From assembly GCA_025618425.1 (NCBI GenBank), contig CM046833.1:32373747-32437746 (forward strand): a stretch of DNA of 64,000 nt, read 5' to 3'. Source of the DNA: Heliocidaris tuberculata. Its lineage: Eukaryota; Echinodermata; Echinoidea; Camarodonta; Echinometridae. Both the position numbers and the translations under genes were made by a program. Below the pieces are notes generated by a model. That model did no database searches and was not told the DNA's origin. It saw only the letters and a list, made by a program, of their open reading frames with translations. Positions 1 through 12,780 of the stretch are shown piece by piece (the stretch's first letter is position 1; each line of letters starts with the position of its first letter).

Positions 1-1164
1 TGACCCCATTGGCATGCAATGTCAAGGATTCCATAATGTACAAGATAGTCCATCATGGTATCAACCTAGTTTGCAGGGATGAAGCCTCGATTCAGGGGTT
101 TTTATTGTGAATTTAATGTGTAATGTGCATAGACCAATTCTTTAGTAATACACCAGTGCTGAGAAGAGGTTTTTATGTCTTGATAATCATCAACTTGTTG
201 TTGTCTACTGAGTAGAGAGGACATGTACATGGTGTCATCTAGGAAACATTTCTTGATAAACCCTGGTCATTCATTTCAAGCCCTGCCAACCCTTTGACAG
301 CAAATCCCGCTCAGAAATGTTAACATTCTATTGAAAGTTCATGTATGATCTAAAAGTAGTTTTGAATTCCTTCATGAAACAGAAATGAGTACATGTTACA
401 TTGTAAAAGTTTTCCTTGGAAAATATGCTAAATCCAAATTAAAAATCAATCAGTCAAATTTTTTTAAAAATGGAAACTTTACCTTCGAAGGTTCATTCAT
501 GATATTTTGTTATCAACCAGAGCCCCGAAACACAAAGGTTTGCAGTCAATTGCAAAACGGCAATGGCCAATCAGGATCATCGTTGCTTGCACACATTGTT
601 CAAAAGACTGATCATTAACCAATCATAATCATTGTTTCAGATTTGCATTCGATGGTACAGTAGGGGTCCCATTGCTCCTTGTTATGTATGTTTGTCAGGT
701 TTTTCAATTGAATTCTCCTTGATTTGTACAGGGCCTTTCAGAATAACAGTTTTATTACTGAGAGAGCTACCCTGTTTAAATAAAACAAATAAATAAATAG
801 ATAGATAAATAAATAATTAAAATACCTAGTTCTTTGAAAAGAAGAAAGGAAATAAAAGGTCATAGGTCCCCAACATGACCTACATGTACTTGCTATATGC
901 AAACCCTTTGCCTTTTCAGCATTTTGTTAAAACATTAAGGATATTTAATCATTTATCACAGTCTATACTGTTTCTTGCATTTTTCTTGGGTGTTTTGGTA
1001 ATCTATACTTTCTCCTAGTGTGCACATAGAATGAAAATATCTAGTTAAGTAGTTATCTGCTCTTCTTTTTAAAAATAGAACAGGAGAATGATGATTTAAT
1101 AGGAGTATGTAAATATATGCAACTTATTGCTATGATTTAAGTCATCTTTGTCTCCCTGTACAAG
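1..1164. other. Presumed intron of the receptor gene
   Basis: I see no exon here. The stretch is AT-rich with scattered stop codons. It contains a short AAATAAATAGATAGATAA-type simple repeat near 780-820. Because the exon at 1165 begins in phase 1, an upstream coding exon must exist, either to the left of the window or unrecognised here. Confidence 0.45.
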
Positions 1165-1230
1165 GTACACCGACATCTCCAACTACAACAGTAGGAGAGT
1201 ATACTGGCATGACTACGCCTAGTAAGCCTA
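1165..1230 (+). CDS. Receptor gene, Thr/Ser/Pro-rich extracellular stalk exon
   Basis: This 66-nt exon follows a CTCCCTGTACAAG acceptor and ends at a perfect GTAAGT donor. In the only open frame it reads TPTSPTTTVGEYTGMTTP and then SKP, which is dense in Thr, Ser and Pro as expected for a mucin-like, O-glycosylated stalk. It starts and ends in phase 1, the usual phase of extracellular modules, and its last base (A) joins the first two bases (GT) of the transmembrane exon to make a Ser codon. A second possible donor nine bases earlier keeps the frame. The exon is short, so the support is the splice sites, phase and composition together. Confidence 0.66.
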
Positions 1231-1563
1231 GTAAGTGCACAGGATTTCATCTAGGCCTGAAACTTTGCCAAATATGTCACCAAAAGAGCATTGTGATATT
1301 TCTTTAAAAATAGCACTTTCCACATAGATGTCTTGAATATCAGGAAATGCAAATCATTATTGCTCTCTTCAGCAAATCGTCACTGGTTATTGCTACATGT
1401 ATGGCACAACTACTTCAAAAATGTCTCTTATCAATATGTTTGCATTCTGTGACTTCCTAATCTTGTAAAATTTCATTGTATCTTTTTTAAAAAGCGAACA
1501 TCAATCAAGCAAAATACTTTTAACAAATGCAACATACATGTGAGTTAAAATAGTCATACTACA

Positions 1564-1642
1564 TTGTCTGTTTGGAGCCAGAAGGGCGTTAACTCATATA
1601 CTTTAACACAGAGTTAAAGCCCTTCTGGTGCCAAACAGACAA
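1564..1642. repeat. Hairpin element copy 1
   Basis: The left arm begins GTCTGTTTGGAGCCAGAAGG, and the right arm is its near-perfect reverse complement ending CCAAACAGACAA. The stem is about 30 bp and the loop about 17 nt. This is the most perfect of four copies in the window. Confidence 0.88.
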
Positions 1643-3159
1643 CATCATTGTTTAAGGGGGCCCATATATGCTTTGTGGAGCAAATCATGTAATTTTGTAC
1701 CTGTAAGGAAAATGCGCTATACCAAATAAGGTGTCGATTTGTTTGGATGTATCTGTAAAAAAAAACAAAAAAAAACAAGGTTTTAATGTTTGTTTTTGTG
1801 AGAGCAGATGTCTGTCCAACTTTCTGTTAATCATGAGGTGGAATTAACTCCCAAACATGGCATTTCATTTACATTGGTCTATCTCAACCTAGGTGCATTT
1901 AATGGGTTTGTGTTGGAAGAAATCCTGTGAAAGCGGTGGGGTATTGGCTTTGTCAGAAACTTGTCATGGCTTAGAATTTCACCAGTAAAAATGCAGACTT
2001 AAAATTAATCAGTCATCTGACCTTGGTTTCATCTTGCCAAAAATATTTCCCCTAATATAATATGGCATTAGGCAAACTCCACATTCTGTCTGTTCTAGTG
2101 AATAGACCTACATGTTTTTTAGTGAGCTGAAAATCAAGCCAAATTGTTACTCATACGAAACCCCTGGGAGTAGCACCAAACAAAAGACTATCAATAATGA
2201 TATTTATGGACAATTGGAGCACTTCATAATGAAATATTTATGCTACACATCATCTAGAATGATTACTTCATTTATGTAATGAAATTGAAATACAGGGGAT
2301 GGGGAAATGGTATATTGTAATACAGTGCTCCACTCTCAGCTGGCAGGCCAAAATTAGGCATACTACATTGACTGACTGCGGTCCAATTTGGGCTGAATGG
2401 GGAAACTGCATACTAGTGGCCAAATTTTTATTAAACACTGAATGGATATAATGCAGAAATAATCCTCCAAATTGCTCAAAACTTGCTGAATTATGATTCT
2501 AATGATCTCTTCAAAATGGCAAATAAAGATAAACAAAAAGGATGCATTGCGGTTATATAATTATAATTTCATTTTTGTGTGGTACCATATGTCATTATTG
2601 TCATATAAGATGGGATGCTTTCAGTAAACATTATTATCATAATCAGTCAAATATAAAGTTTATTTTTGTGAAAAGTAATTAAAATGATCATCTATCTTTC
2701 ATAAAGCAGTTTCATCTCTTCTTTCCTTTTATAATTTGGGGTCATTCTCTATTTGTTTAAACTTTGCATGTTCTTTGAATCAAATTGGTGCTCAAATGCT
2801 AGTTTTTTATCCCACAAAATAACCAGATTGCAGAAGGTTAACCTATTACTCCCTTGACCAACTACATCTCCCCAATCGGTCCCCTCGGTCTCACCAGGAA
2901 ATTATCTCATCATTGTAGAGCGCAAGACTAAACCCTGTAATTATTCCGGTCCCCCTTAGTTCAACAAGCAATTGTGGCCTTATTTGCAGTTAACCCAGAA
3001 ACTTTCAACAATTGTCAAAGAAGGCCATTTTGGCATCAAGAAATCATCACAAACTTCCAAAATTACGTATTTTGATATTTTACGACATGAAATTTTCGCT
3101 AATCTTGGCCAGTCATAAAATTCAAAAAGGTTTCGTACATGCAAAAGTTTCTGGTTTTA

Positions 3160-3440
3160 GAGAAGGTTGAGTTCTGGGAAAGGTGAAAAATAATTTGTGA
3201 GCTTTCTCATTCCTTTCATGTCAGTATGGAAGAACATCATAGTAGAAATGTCCCCTGAAAAGGATTGCTCCTCAGATGCTCTCATTTTCGAAATATGACG
3301 AGAAATAGCTGAAGTGTTTGGGCCAAACATTCATATCACATGCCAGGTGTGTGTGCAATCCCATATACCCATTTTTGTGTGCAGTGCAAGTGCTTTTCAG
3401 TGAGATTGGGTCAATTTCTTGTCATTTTTATGCTCATAGA
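3160..3440 (-). repeat. Partial REP-A copy
   Basis: It starts with AGAAGGTTGAGTTCTGGG and continues with the family's internal words (GGTGAAAAATAATTTGTGAG, ATTTTCGAAATATGACGAG, CCCATATACCC). Orientation is opposite to the copies at 9175 and 55569. The distal end is missing. Confidence 0.75.
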
Positions 3441-3658
3441 TGGTTAAAGAAATGGTTAACAAAGGTCATATACTAAAACAAAATGCATCCATCTCCAATT
3501 GCACACAAGGCATAGTGGGAACCATGGTAGTAAATGTGAACACATCCATTAGACAGAATAGACAGATTACAGGCATAACTATTCACAATAGCTTCAAATG
3601 TGAACAAGGTCAGTGAGCTCTGTCTGTCATTGACACTAATTATGTGAACACAACATTC

Positions 3659-3731
3659 GTCTGTTTGGAGCCAGAAGGGCATTAACTTATACTTTAACAC
3701 AGAGTTAACACCCTTCTGGTTGAAAACAGAC
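3659..3731. repeat. Hairpin element copy 2
   Basis: It has the same GTCTGTTTGGAGCCAGAAGG arm as copy 1. The opposing arm is GAGTTAACACCCTTCTGG followed by a slightly decayed end in CAGAC. Confidence 0.86.
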
Positions 3732-5559
3732 AATATATCATTCCAATATGACATGAAGAACAATACCTAATTGACAGCAGTATCACTAATATTGCTTACA
3801 CAGAGGAAGAGATGAAAGAAAGAGAATGGTCCTTACGACAAATGTATGTTGTTGTTTTGCATGACCAGTGAATTTAGAGCATGTAATATGAATGTAAAAA
3901 GAGAAGAGCAAGAGAGAGCAAGAGCAAGATAACTTCTTATAGCATAGCACTAGACCCAAAATCCAGTATGAACATGGCCTTCATTTTAAGAGATGACAAA
4001 ACAAAGCTAATAATATAGAGCAATTAGGAAAACTAATAAGGGTTGAAAATAACGCTTCACTCCCTGTCTCTTATAACCGGAGTTAAATGTCAAAAACAGG
4101 TGCATGTTGAGCCAAGATTAACTTCAAGCCTGTTTAAGTCTTTGGAACATCTGTCACTTCTTATGATTTAGTGCATGTCTCTGCTCTTCATTTGATGCAT
4201 TTAACGAAGCATAAATATTATTGTAGATATCAGGCCAATATTGCTTTTGGCCTGATGCAGGTCACTTTAGAGAACAACAAAGCATTGCAAGATATACGTG
4301 AAGGGAACTATTAAAAATTCTTTCATTATAATCTTGGCTTCATTATTAAAGTGCCTTGTATGATATTTGCCTCAAAATATGTCTTCCTTATGTTATTACT
4401 ATCATAATTGGTAATATTTGCATAGCTTATAATTTTCATTTCAGTTACATAACTTGTATAGCATGTGAAACAGAAGGAAAATGCATATTTCTACTTTAGT
4501 TTGATATTTTCCCCACCCCTACAAAACAAATTGATCATTGTTTTTTCCATATCATTATGATGGAGGGCTGTTTGAATGTTGCCTTGGTTTCGTAGCAGTT
4601 GCATGTGGATCTTATTGTTTCCTTATTTCATCAGATACATCATCTTTATTTTTATAATTTCTCGGTTTACGTTGAAACATGGTGTTTTAGTTGAGAAAGT
4701 ACGAAAACTTTTTTAAATGCTGAAATGCTATGTAATGATATATGAGAAGGATTACGATTATGTATTCATATTCTCAACAAAATTACATTTCGGCTAGTTG
4801 GTCGCAAATGTTAATTTGATTTTAAACATGCACATTTATATTAAAGATGAGTGTGTATAATTTTATAAAATTATCCATTAATTCTAGTAATGAATGGTGA
4901 GAGCCGAATTACTCCCTAAAGGAAGTTTTGAGGGAGTCAGCTTTACCACTTTTGCCAGTTTAAGATTTTATACAGGATTTTAATATTCAAAACCTTCTCA
5001 TGCATAAACAGTACATTATTTTACAGCAGAAATCGATCCAAATTTTTGTGATTTTCTGCTCTTTCTGTCATATACAACATGTAATGTCTAACATTCTAAA
5101 TCAAGAGATAATTATATAATATTGTCCTAAAAAGTTGGCATGACCTCAGTGAGTTTTAACACAATCCTATGTACATGTACATGTACGTGTCCTTGTAGAG
5201 TATGTTCATTACGGTAATAGACAAAAGTACACTAGATGGCTTGAAGCTCTGTAATAATATGCAGAACTCCACACTCAAGTGCAGGAAGGTATTATTACAA
5301 TAGAAGGTGATCAATATAGAGCTGTTTGGGGTCTGCATCAACATCAGGTCACCCTGGTGACAGACACTGGGTAGGAGGGACTTCCCCTTTGTGTTCAATA
5401 GTCTTTGAATGGAAACCCCTGTGACCTGAATGGCTCAATGGATGGTGTATGTTGATGAGAGCCACAGTGTCATTTTGAAATATACATGTAGATAATGTTC
5501 ACATGGCAACAAAGAAGACTTCACAATGTAGTCTAGAACAAGGAGAGTACAGTACATGT

Positions 5560-6100
5560 AACCTTTGTTTCTTTACAAATATTAACAAGCCATTAACAAT
5601 TTATCAACATTGTAGTCTATGGCAATGTGCCTACAATACATAAATTTTGCTTCTTTTGATATTGATATTAACAAGCCCATTAATTTATTGACAATGTGTA
5701 GAGTAAATGCATTCTCTTATCATGGTTTACATGACTTGTACATGTATGTCAGCAGGTGTACCTTTGTTTATTAACTGAATATTAACAGGCAATTTATGAT
5801 TTATTGACAATTTGTGCATGCATATTGTTATGTAGTTTATGACAGTGGGCATATGTAGTAATACCTCATTAATATCAACAAGCTATTACAATTTAGTGAC
5901 AATGTGTAGGGTCAATGCATTCTAGTATCACCTTATCATTTTTTATGACGGTACATGGAAGTCTGCAGTGAATGAACCTTTGTTCTTTATTAATATTAAC
6001 AACCCATAAAGAAGTATTGACAATGCTTGCGTGCATACTCTTTAATTTATGACAGTAGGCCTACAATACATGACCCTTTGTTTCCTCATTAAGATATGAA
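5560..6100. repeat. Degenerate tandem array, unit about 90-120 bp
   Basis: The pattern 'ATTAACAAGCCCATTAA, then TTTATTGACAATGTG, then TTTATGACAGTGGGC' recurs about five times (near 5580, 5667, 5790, 5875 and 5995) with considerable divergence. I see no coding potential. Confidence 0.55.
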
Positions 6101-6589
6101 TTGAAGCAAAGTACATGTAGATATCTATTATTTTATGCATTGATCCATGGTACAAGGTCTTGTAATATCTTGTTTAATACTATACAGTATTAAACTTGGA
6201 TTTACAAATTAATGCTTGTAGAACAGATCATATTAATATATAAAATGTATTATAATATAGGCATACAGTATTGAAGCAGTGACAAAGATAGCATGCATAC
6301 ATGATTGCATACAGTACTAACATTATACCCATATGGTAATGTAGTGAGCATGCTCAAAATCCAAACCATATAATGCCGTATGTGCACAACAGTGAATTCA
6401 ATTGTTGTAGGCCTACCAAGTGTTAGTAAATGTAATTGTTGTTGATATGCCAACTAGAAGAAATTATATTATGTACCATTGTACCTTGATGCCTTTGTAC
6501 AAAAAACCCATTGTTATTCACTTACATGTGTATGTTTAGACTTTTAGACCCATGCATAGAGGGGGATTTTTCATCCTTAACCGATAGTG

Positions 6590-6995
6590 TCATAATGATG
6601 CATAATGTCACAACGACACACAATGGAGTACTATTTTCAGCTGAATGGGCTAATTGTTGTTACTGAAGTTAATGGAATGGGTTAATCTAAATTCAATTAA
6701 TATAGCTACATGTAGACTGAGTTTAAAAACACCTCAGGTACATATGTTAGCTCTGTGTTCCGGCATATACTACGTCGACAAGTGTGTCGGGAGTACTAAC
6801 ATGTATATGCTCTGCTAACGTGTATTTAACATGTTTTTAAACATCAAGTCTGTGTACATGTAGCTATGTTAATTTTACTTTGAATATACAAATTCCATGA
6901 ATTTAAGTGCCAGAAATTAGTGAATTCGGCCGAAAATAGTACTTCATTGTGTGTCGTCATTCCATTGTGTGTCGTCGTGACATTATGTGTCACTG
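6590..6995. repeat. Inverted repeat pair
   Basis: The left arm at about 6590-6670 contains ATAATGTCACAACGACACAC and CAATGGAGTACTATTTTC. It recurs in reverse complement at about 6905-6995, where GTGTGTCGTC is locally duplicated. It is probably a decayed foldback or MITE. Confidence 0.5.
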
Positions 6996-8523
6996 TGATC
7001 AGGGGCAGATCCAGGAATTTGCAAAAGAGAGGGTACAAATCTCAGAAAATTCTCTGATCAGGAAAATTAAAAAGGAGAAAAAATATGTCTTGAGGGATGC
7101 ATAGTGTACAAAAAGGGGGGCACAATGTACACTTTGGTTTCAAAAGGGGGGCATGGGCTGGAAGTGCCCCCCCCCCCTTAAATCCGCCATTGACTGTGAC
7201 ATTACAGGTTGTCACAGGGCCAGTGCCTGAAGAATAAGTGGGTACTTACAGTATTGATGTAACTATCCAACTATATACATTACACCAGACTAGGTGTAAA
7301 TACTATATAATGGTTTCCAAAAAAGGAAACATATGAAATTCAGGAGCAAGTTAGGGTTATGTATTTTTTATTCTTAATTTATTCAAGAACTGGAGGGAAG
7401 GAAAACTGAATAAGATGGTGATTGTATTGAGGGTGTGACTGAAAAAAATGGAAATTGATACTGGCGTATCAGTTTTGCTCTCATATGATGATTGGTTAGT
7501 GAGTTTCGATTGAGCTGACACATATAGCTTTTGTTTCATATGATGAATGGTTAGTAAGTTGAGCTGATGCATTCTGGGTGTGGTGCACTAACAATGCTCG
7601 TTAATGTCGAATAAGAGAGGGTATGTTGGAATAAATCTCATTGTTCATTTTGATTTCATTGGATCACTGCTCAAAGCTAAGAATGATATGTATCGCTCTG
7701 TTCCTTCTATTTTTTCCCCTTGTCCTCTGTTTTTATTTCTTTTTCTTTTCCTCTTTTTCTGGTCCATATTCTTGTTGTTTAAAATCAATTATGTTTTAAG
7801 CTTCATGGGACCATAAGAGCTAACATGTAACAAGCTTTTTAAACATGTGGAAATAGAGTGTGAATATGATGATGGTATAAAAGCTTCAAACCTCTTGCAT
7901 TATGGCTCTAGCTTGCATCAAAGGAGCTGAAATTTTGTCTTTTTTCCTGATCTGTTAATCCTTTACTATTTTTTTCCCCCGAGCAGTGAAATGAATATTT
8001 ATTTATGTAACTAACCTTCCCTTTGAAGATGCCTTTTGCATTGTCATTGTATCCCAGACATATGTATGCTTAATGTATTCTGGTAGCACTTCTTTCTCCT
8101 ATACAATTTATTGCACAAAAGGCCCAATCTGTATTATAGGTTATCAACATTTTGTTGTATTACAGCTTTGGTGTTATTAATTGATGTGTTATGGATTATT
8201 TTGATTTAATGTCTGATTATGTTACTTTTCTAACTGCCCTACGTTGGGTATTATTTTAACAGAACAACTGTTTAATATTATCGTATTTAGCTGCTGAAAA
8301 GCCTGGCATACAAGATTGCTAGGATCATATTCAAATCTGTCGTAAAAACAGTGCAGCTTTTAATAAATGCAAAGACATGAAAAAAGAAAAAAAAATCTGA
8401 GACAATTCTTTGACTTATATCAAAGAATGAGCAAACTGAAATGAGATGAAATAAAAACTGTTGAAATGCAGTGTTTCACTCCTAAAGCTTTATGGCCCAG
8501 TTACACCACCAAGACGGACACCA

Positions 8524-8656
8524 GGGCCCTGTTTCATAAAAAACTTACAATAGTTGTTATAAGCTACTGAAATCCTTGCATCTGATTGGCTGAAAGCACA
8601 TTTGTCGTAGAAATGTGGCAGTTGTGACTGGTAACAAGTTTTATGAAACGGGACCC
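8524..8656. mobile_element. Palindromic GGG...CCC MITE-like element
   Basis: It opens GGGCCCTGTTTCATAAAA and closes TTTTATGAAACGGGACCC. It sits immediately after a CAG. The interior word GCATCTGATTGGCTGA recurs in reverse complement in the elements at 35297 and 51195. There is no coding capacity. Confidence 0.68.
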
Positions 8657-9020
8657 ATGCAGACCGACAACAAACCGAACAGTTGATTACACCGCCCCTA
8701 ACGGCCAAAAATCGGTCTGTTTGGAGCCGTTGTGTGGTCAGTTTGATGGTGTGACTAAGTTATCGTCAGACTTTGATGGTACGATACCAGATGTACAGTA
8801 CAGGATGAGAAAGGTATCCCCAAAACTAATTGCAAGTGATTTGTGTCAATTGTGGAGTTCTGTCAATAATGTCATTTCATTTTGTCCATAAATCTGAAAT
8901 TTCCTTCACAGAACCTTTAATCTTCTTGTATCAAAGAATGTATTATGACATTAACATTGCTCCAAACAGTTATATTGGTATTATTCTAACTTAATTTCCT
9001 GTTATTGTCTTATTATTCAG

Positions 9021-9122
9021 GTCCCACAACTGTCAATATAGGAGCTATTGTTGGTGGTGTCATAGGAGGTATTGTGCTGATCGTTATCATAGTGCTTGTC
9101 ATCAAGTTTGTCGTGAAACCAG
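9021..9122 (+). CDS. Receptor gene, transmembrane exon
   Basis: The exon lies between TATTATTCAG and a GTTAGT donor and is symmetrical in phase 1. With the Ser contributed across the junction it reads S-PTTVNI and then about 23 hydrophobic residues starting GAIVGGVIGGIVLIVIIVL, followed by basic KFVVKP. This is a typical single-pass type I segment: a short polar end continuing the Thr/Pro stalk, a Gly-containing (GGVIGG) helix, and a Lys-containing stop-transfer. Orientation, with the N-terminus outside, follows from the stalk before it and the tyrosine-motif tail after it. A helix dimerisation role for the glycines is only a possibility. Confidence 0.82.
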
Positions 9123-9174
9123 GTTAGTTTGAAATTCACATGATGTGATTAATAAAAAAGTTTTTATTCATTAA

Positions 9175-9429
9175 AGATAAAGTTGAGTACTAGTTATGAA
9201 AAGAAATTAGAAATATCTAGAAGCAATGGGGAAAGGTGTAAGAATTGATATACTGTGAGGTTTTGGAATTGTCAAAATGACAAGAAGTTGACTCAGTCTT
9301 GCTGATTGTCACATGCACTGCTCACAGAAATGGGTATATGGGACCACACAAAGTTCAGTGCAAACTTTTCAGCTATTTATGTTGAGTTCACAAATGATTT
9401 TTCACCTTTACCAGAACTCAATCTTCTCA
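9175..9429 (+). mobile_element. REP-A element with TTAA target duplication
   Basis: TTAA at 9171-9174 and 9430-9433 bracket a unit beginning AGATAAAGTTGAGT and ending CCAGAACTCAATCTTCTC. Ends starting AG next to TTAA fit Kolobok-type transposons; piggyBac also uses TTAA but usually has CCC-type ends. No transposase is present. Confidence 0.7.
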
Positions 9430-9595
9430 TTAAAATTCATCAGGGTCATTTTGATTGTTCATGCAAAACAATGGAAAATTTATGTTATTCATATGGTACG
9501 AGTTAATTATGTATCATTTGTATTTTACAAAGCTATGCTTCTCTAAAATGTGCCCTTCCCATTTTCGTACATCATAATAATATCAGTGATATTAA

Positions 9596-10177
9596 AGGAG
9601 AATGAAACCCTGGGGAAATATCCATTTTAATGAAAAGAGAGGATAGAGAGAAGCAATTTATAAAAAGTTCCATCAAAATTGGTTACGAAATGAAAATGTC
9701 ATGAAAGTTTGAAAAGTCCCAATTTACTTTCTATGGTGATCCTCAAATTGGCAATGTTGCTTCAAAATGGCAGGTTTAGTAGTACAACGTTCAATATGTT
9801 TTGTACACAAAATTTCATATTTTCTCCATTATCTCTAAAGATGCTGCTTGTCTTTTTGTGAACTCAACATATATTGTGTCAAATACATTTTCCCATGATA
9901 TATCTTAAGCTAAGAAGGAGACAAGCTGCACCTTAAGAGATAATGGGTAAAATATGAAATTTTGTGTACAAAACTTATGGAGAGTTATACTACTAAACCT
10001 ATCACTTTGAAGCAAATTTGCCAATTTGAGGATCACCATAGAAAGTAAATTGAGACTTTTCAAACTTTCATAACTTTCTCATTTCTTAACCGATTTTGAT
10101 GGAACTTTTTTTTATATTGCTTCTCTCTATCCTCTCTTTTCATTAAAATTGATTTTTCCCTAGGGTTTCATTCTCCT
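9596..10177. mobile_element. TTAA-flanked foldback element (582 bp)
   Basis: The unit begins AGGAGAATGAAACCCTGGGG and ends CCTAGGGTTTCATTCTCCT, with TTAA on both sides (9592-9595 and 10178-10181). The two halves are long inverted repeats, for example GCAATGTTGCTTC versus GAAGCAAATTTGC. It is non-autonomous. A solo right half recurs at 45226-45475. Confidence 0.78.
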
Positions 10178-11209
10178 TTAATAATAATTATATTGATAAT
10201 GATAATGATAATGATAATAATGATAACACCAAAAACAACAACAACATTAATGACTGGATTTATATAGTGCCTTTTCCATAGGATTCAAGGCACTGTCTCC
10301 TTGTCTATTTAAACAGATAATGTAGATGTATGTTGAAGTAGTGAATTGCTATTCCTGTGAAGCACAGGAGATTTTTTTCAGAGGTGTGGGGCAATGGATT
10401 GAAATGATTTAAAGCCAGTCTATATTAATTGTTAAGTTTTTGCTTATGGAATTAAAGATGAAATTTATTACCTTCTACAGTTACAATATATTAAGCTCTA
10501 CATTTAAAGTGACAGTAAATTGAAGCTCTTAATGGCGCCATCTTTCAACAGGATTAGAAAGGTGTCTGTGCCTCTCATTTTCCCATCATGCCCCATTCTA
10601 GTTTGTAAAAGCTTAGAATGTATCTGTAGGCAATTTTCCACATGTGCAATGTCAAAAATAATTGTTTGAAATATAAAATGTGCCTATTTCTAAACAGCTG
10701 TTTGTCAAAAAAAAAAAACAAATGCAATTAATTTTCAAATTATAATCTAAATTTAGCAGTTACTGCAAGGTGGCGCTGTTCACGTTTTGCCAGTTTAATG
10801 CCATTTTAACTCTCTATTATATGTTGGTCCCAGCGCACTTAAGACATGTGACTCGCACATTGCACACACCCTTCCGACTCGCTTTACTCCATAGGAGGGG
10901 TGTTGAGCCGTACCATTCAAGATCAAGATCAAGAAGACTATTTTACTGTCTTCCTCCTGGCTTCCTCCAGAAGAATATAGTGTGTACTCCTGTACTATTC
11001 TGTTTTACTTTTTTATATTGTCAGTTTTAGCGTAATTCATTGACAACTTTTGTTTGTATTTTTCCATATTATGTATTCTTGCAGTTGTTCACCTTCTAGG
11101 GCTTAGTCACATACACTTCTCTGTTTTTATTTTAAATAAATGAACTTATTAACTTGTGAACTTACGAACTTATAGAATTATTTTTGTTTTTATTTCTATT
11201 TTTTTTCAG

Positions 11210-11228
11210 AATGCATGGGAGGATCAGG
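11210..11228 (+). CDS. Receptor gene, 19-nt micro-exon
   Basis: A strong TTTTTTTTCAG acceptor and a GTGAGT donor enclose 19 nt. With the preceding G it encodes E-C-M-G-G-S plus two bases of a Gly codon. It converts phase 1 on entry to phase 2 on exit, which is exactly what the next exon at 28115 needs. The residues are juxtamembrane, cytoplasmic and flexible, with one Cys near the membrane that could be palmitoylated (inference). The exon is tiny, so the support is splice sites and phase; transcript evidence would settle it. Confidence 0.58.
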
Positions 11229-11450
11229 GTGAGTGTCCTGCGTCTACTCTTCTGTCAATCCATCTATCCTTCCATCCTTCCATCTGTCAACTCGTCTGTT
11301 CCTTAACTCATCTTTCAGACTGAGTGTCTCTGAACTAACTAGCCTTGCTGTGCACGCACATGTAGATGAATATTGTCTTTCATCTTCACTCGTCTGTCTC
11401 CCTTTAACCTGACATTTAAAATGGATTGTCTCTAATTATCAAAGTCTTAT

Positions 11451-11820
11451 ACCCCTCTCATAAACCCCCAAGAGCGCATAATAGGAGCATTATAGGACTT
11501 TATGAATTTACTCACATCAAAATACTGCGCATCATTTTAGGGCTGCTATTATGTAATACATGATGCCCGCATTATCCAGCAAATGCTAGGTTTATGAATG
11601 CGATAATGTGGGCCCAGCATTATCCCACCCTGATATCGGTCAAAGGTCATTTGATTTCCCGCGTAATAACAACTTCTCCTTCACAGATCCCGTACGATTC
11701 TGGGTTTCTGAATGGGAGCTCGTAAAAAGAATGCTCTTATCATGCGGCTTTTGATAGTTTGTTGACACGATTTCTATTGCTTAGTGCACATAATAGGAGC
11801 ATGGGTTTCTGGAAGGGGTA
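11451..11820. mobile_element. MITE-like element with ACCCCT...AGGGGT ends
   Basis: It begins ACCCCTCTCATAAACCC and ends GGGTTTCTGGAAGGGGT, near-complementary ends embedded in TTAT/TTAA context. The word CATAATAGGAGCAT occurs just inside both ends in direct orientation. It has no ORF of note. Confidence 0.6.
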
Positions 11821-12270
11821 TTAATTCTTTCTAACAAGCCATGTCGTGCATGTAAGACATTTTCTTCCATCAAGAACTCCTACATGTACCTAAAAGGAGT
11901 GTCCACATAGCACTGGTTAAGATACAATAAAATCTTTAGGAAAGGTACATTTATGGGATCCTAGAAAATGCTGATGATAATAATTCATTCTTCTATAGAG
12001 CATTTCAGGACTGTAGGCCCTCGAAATGTGCTTTACAATGTACAATGTTTACAATCATTGTACATTTATCATTTATCGAAGAGATAGGTTTTCAGTGCGC
12101 TCATAGCGTATGTAGCGGCACATTTGGAGAGCATTCCAAAGTTTTTGACATAAAATTGGTAAGCAACATTGATAAATACATTTTCTCATGGACCGATTTT
12201 ATCGTTATCATTATTTGTGATTTGTTGTCAGCCCATAACAACAAGCCCAGCTAGCTTGCTTTTTATTACC

Positions 12271-12603
12271 CTTTCATGACAGGAATTATTTAAGGGCTAA
12301 GTTGATCACATTTTGTTCTTCAAATTGGCAACAGTAATATTTGTCTTTTAATTCTACATGGTTCTATTAAAATGTAATGTCTTTGAAAACAATATACATA
12401 GTTAGGTACTTTGTCGAAAAGTTGAAAAAAATTGCCAATTTTTATTTCAAAAACAATGATTTTGAACCTCTCAATGTGTTGCCAATTTAAGGATTTTAAA
12501 GCTCATTCTCCTTTTTAAAATTCCTAGCATCAAACGCAGTATGGCCATGCAACAAAAATGGACAGAGTGTGTGCAGAAATTTTTGCTCTTTCTACTCAAA
12601 ATG
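12271..12603 (+). repeat. 340-bp dispersed repeat, copy 1
   Basis: It matches 23264-23596 by eye throughout: AGGAATTATTTAAGGGCTAA, TTTTGTTCTTCAAATTGGCA, and the segment reading MQQKWTECVQKFLLFLL in one frame. Both copies lack obvious inverted ends. Confidence 0.75.
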
Positions 12604-12780
12604 TGGAGTGATAACTTCCTTATGTACATGCTCATCTGTTCATATTATGTGAACTGCAATCAACATGTTGGCGAAAACTTTCAAGAAATCATCTTGAGGG
12701 CTATTTCAATACCCTATTGTAATGCTCTTAGCAATCATTTTTATAATGTGTCATTGTCATGTCCACACATGCACAATTAA

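Larger units (their letters stand above)
1231..9020. other. Intron (7.8 kb) between stalk and transmembrane exons
   Basis: It contains two copies of the 75-80 bp hairpin element (1564-1642, 3659-3731), a partial REP-A copy (3160-3440), a degenerate tandem array (about 5560-6100), an inverted pair near 6590-6990, C- and G-runs near 7110-7185, and a palindromic element (8524-8656). No coding exon is apparent. Confidence 0.6.
9123..11209. other. Intron (2.1 kb)
   Basis: It holds a REP-A copy (9175-9429), a full TTAA-flanked foldback element (9596-10177), a GATAAT-type simple repeat near 10195-10230, and a short copy of the dispersed 'TATATAGYGCCTTT' word at about 10260. No exon is seen. Confidence 0.65.

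Noticed and set aside
1564..3731. CRISPR-like or bacterial repeat array from the recurring hairpins
   Set aside because: The copies are 2 to 57 kb apart, have no regular spacers, and the DNA is plainly metazoan.
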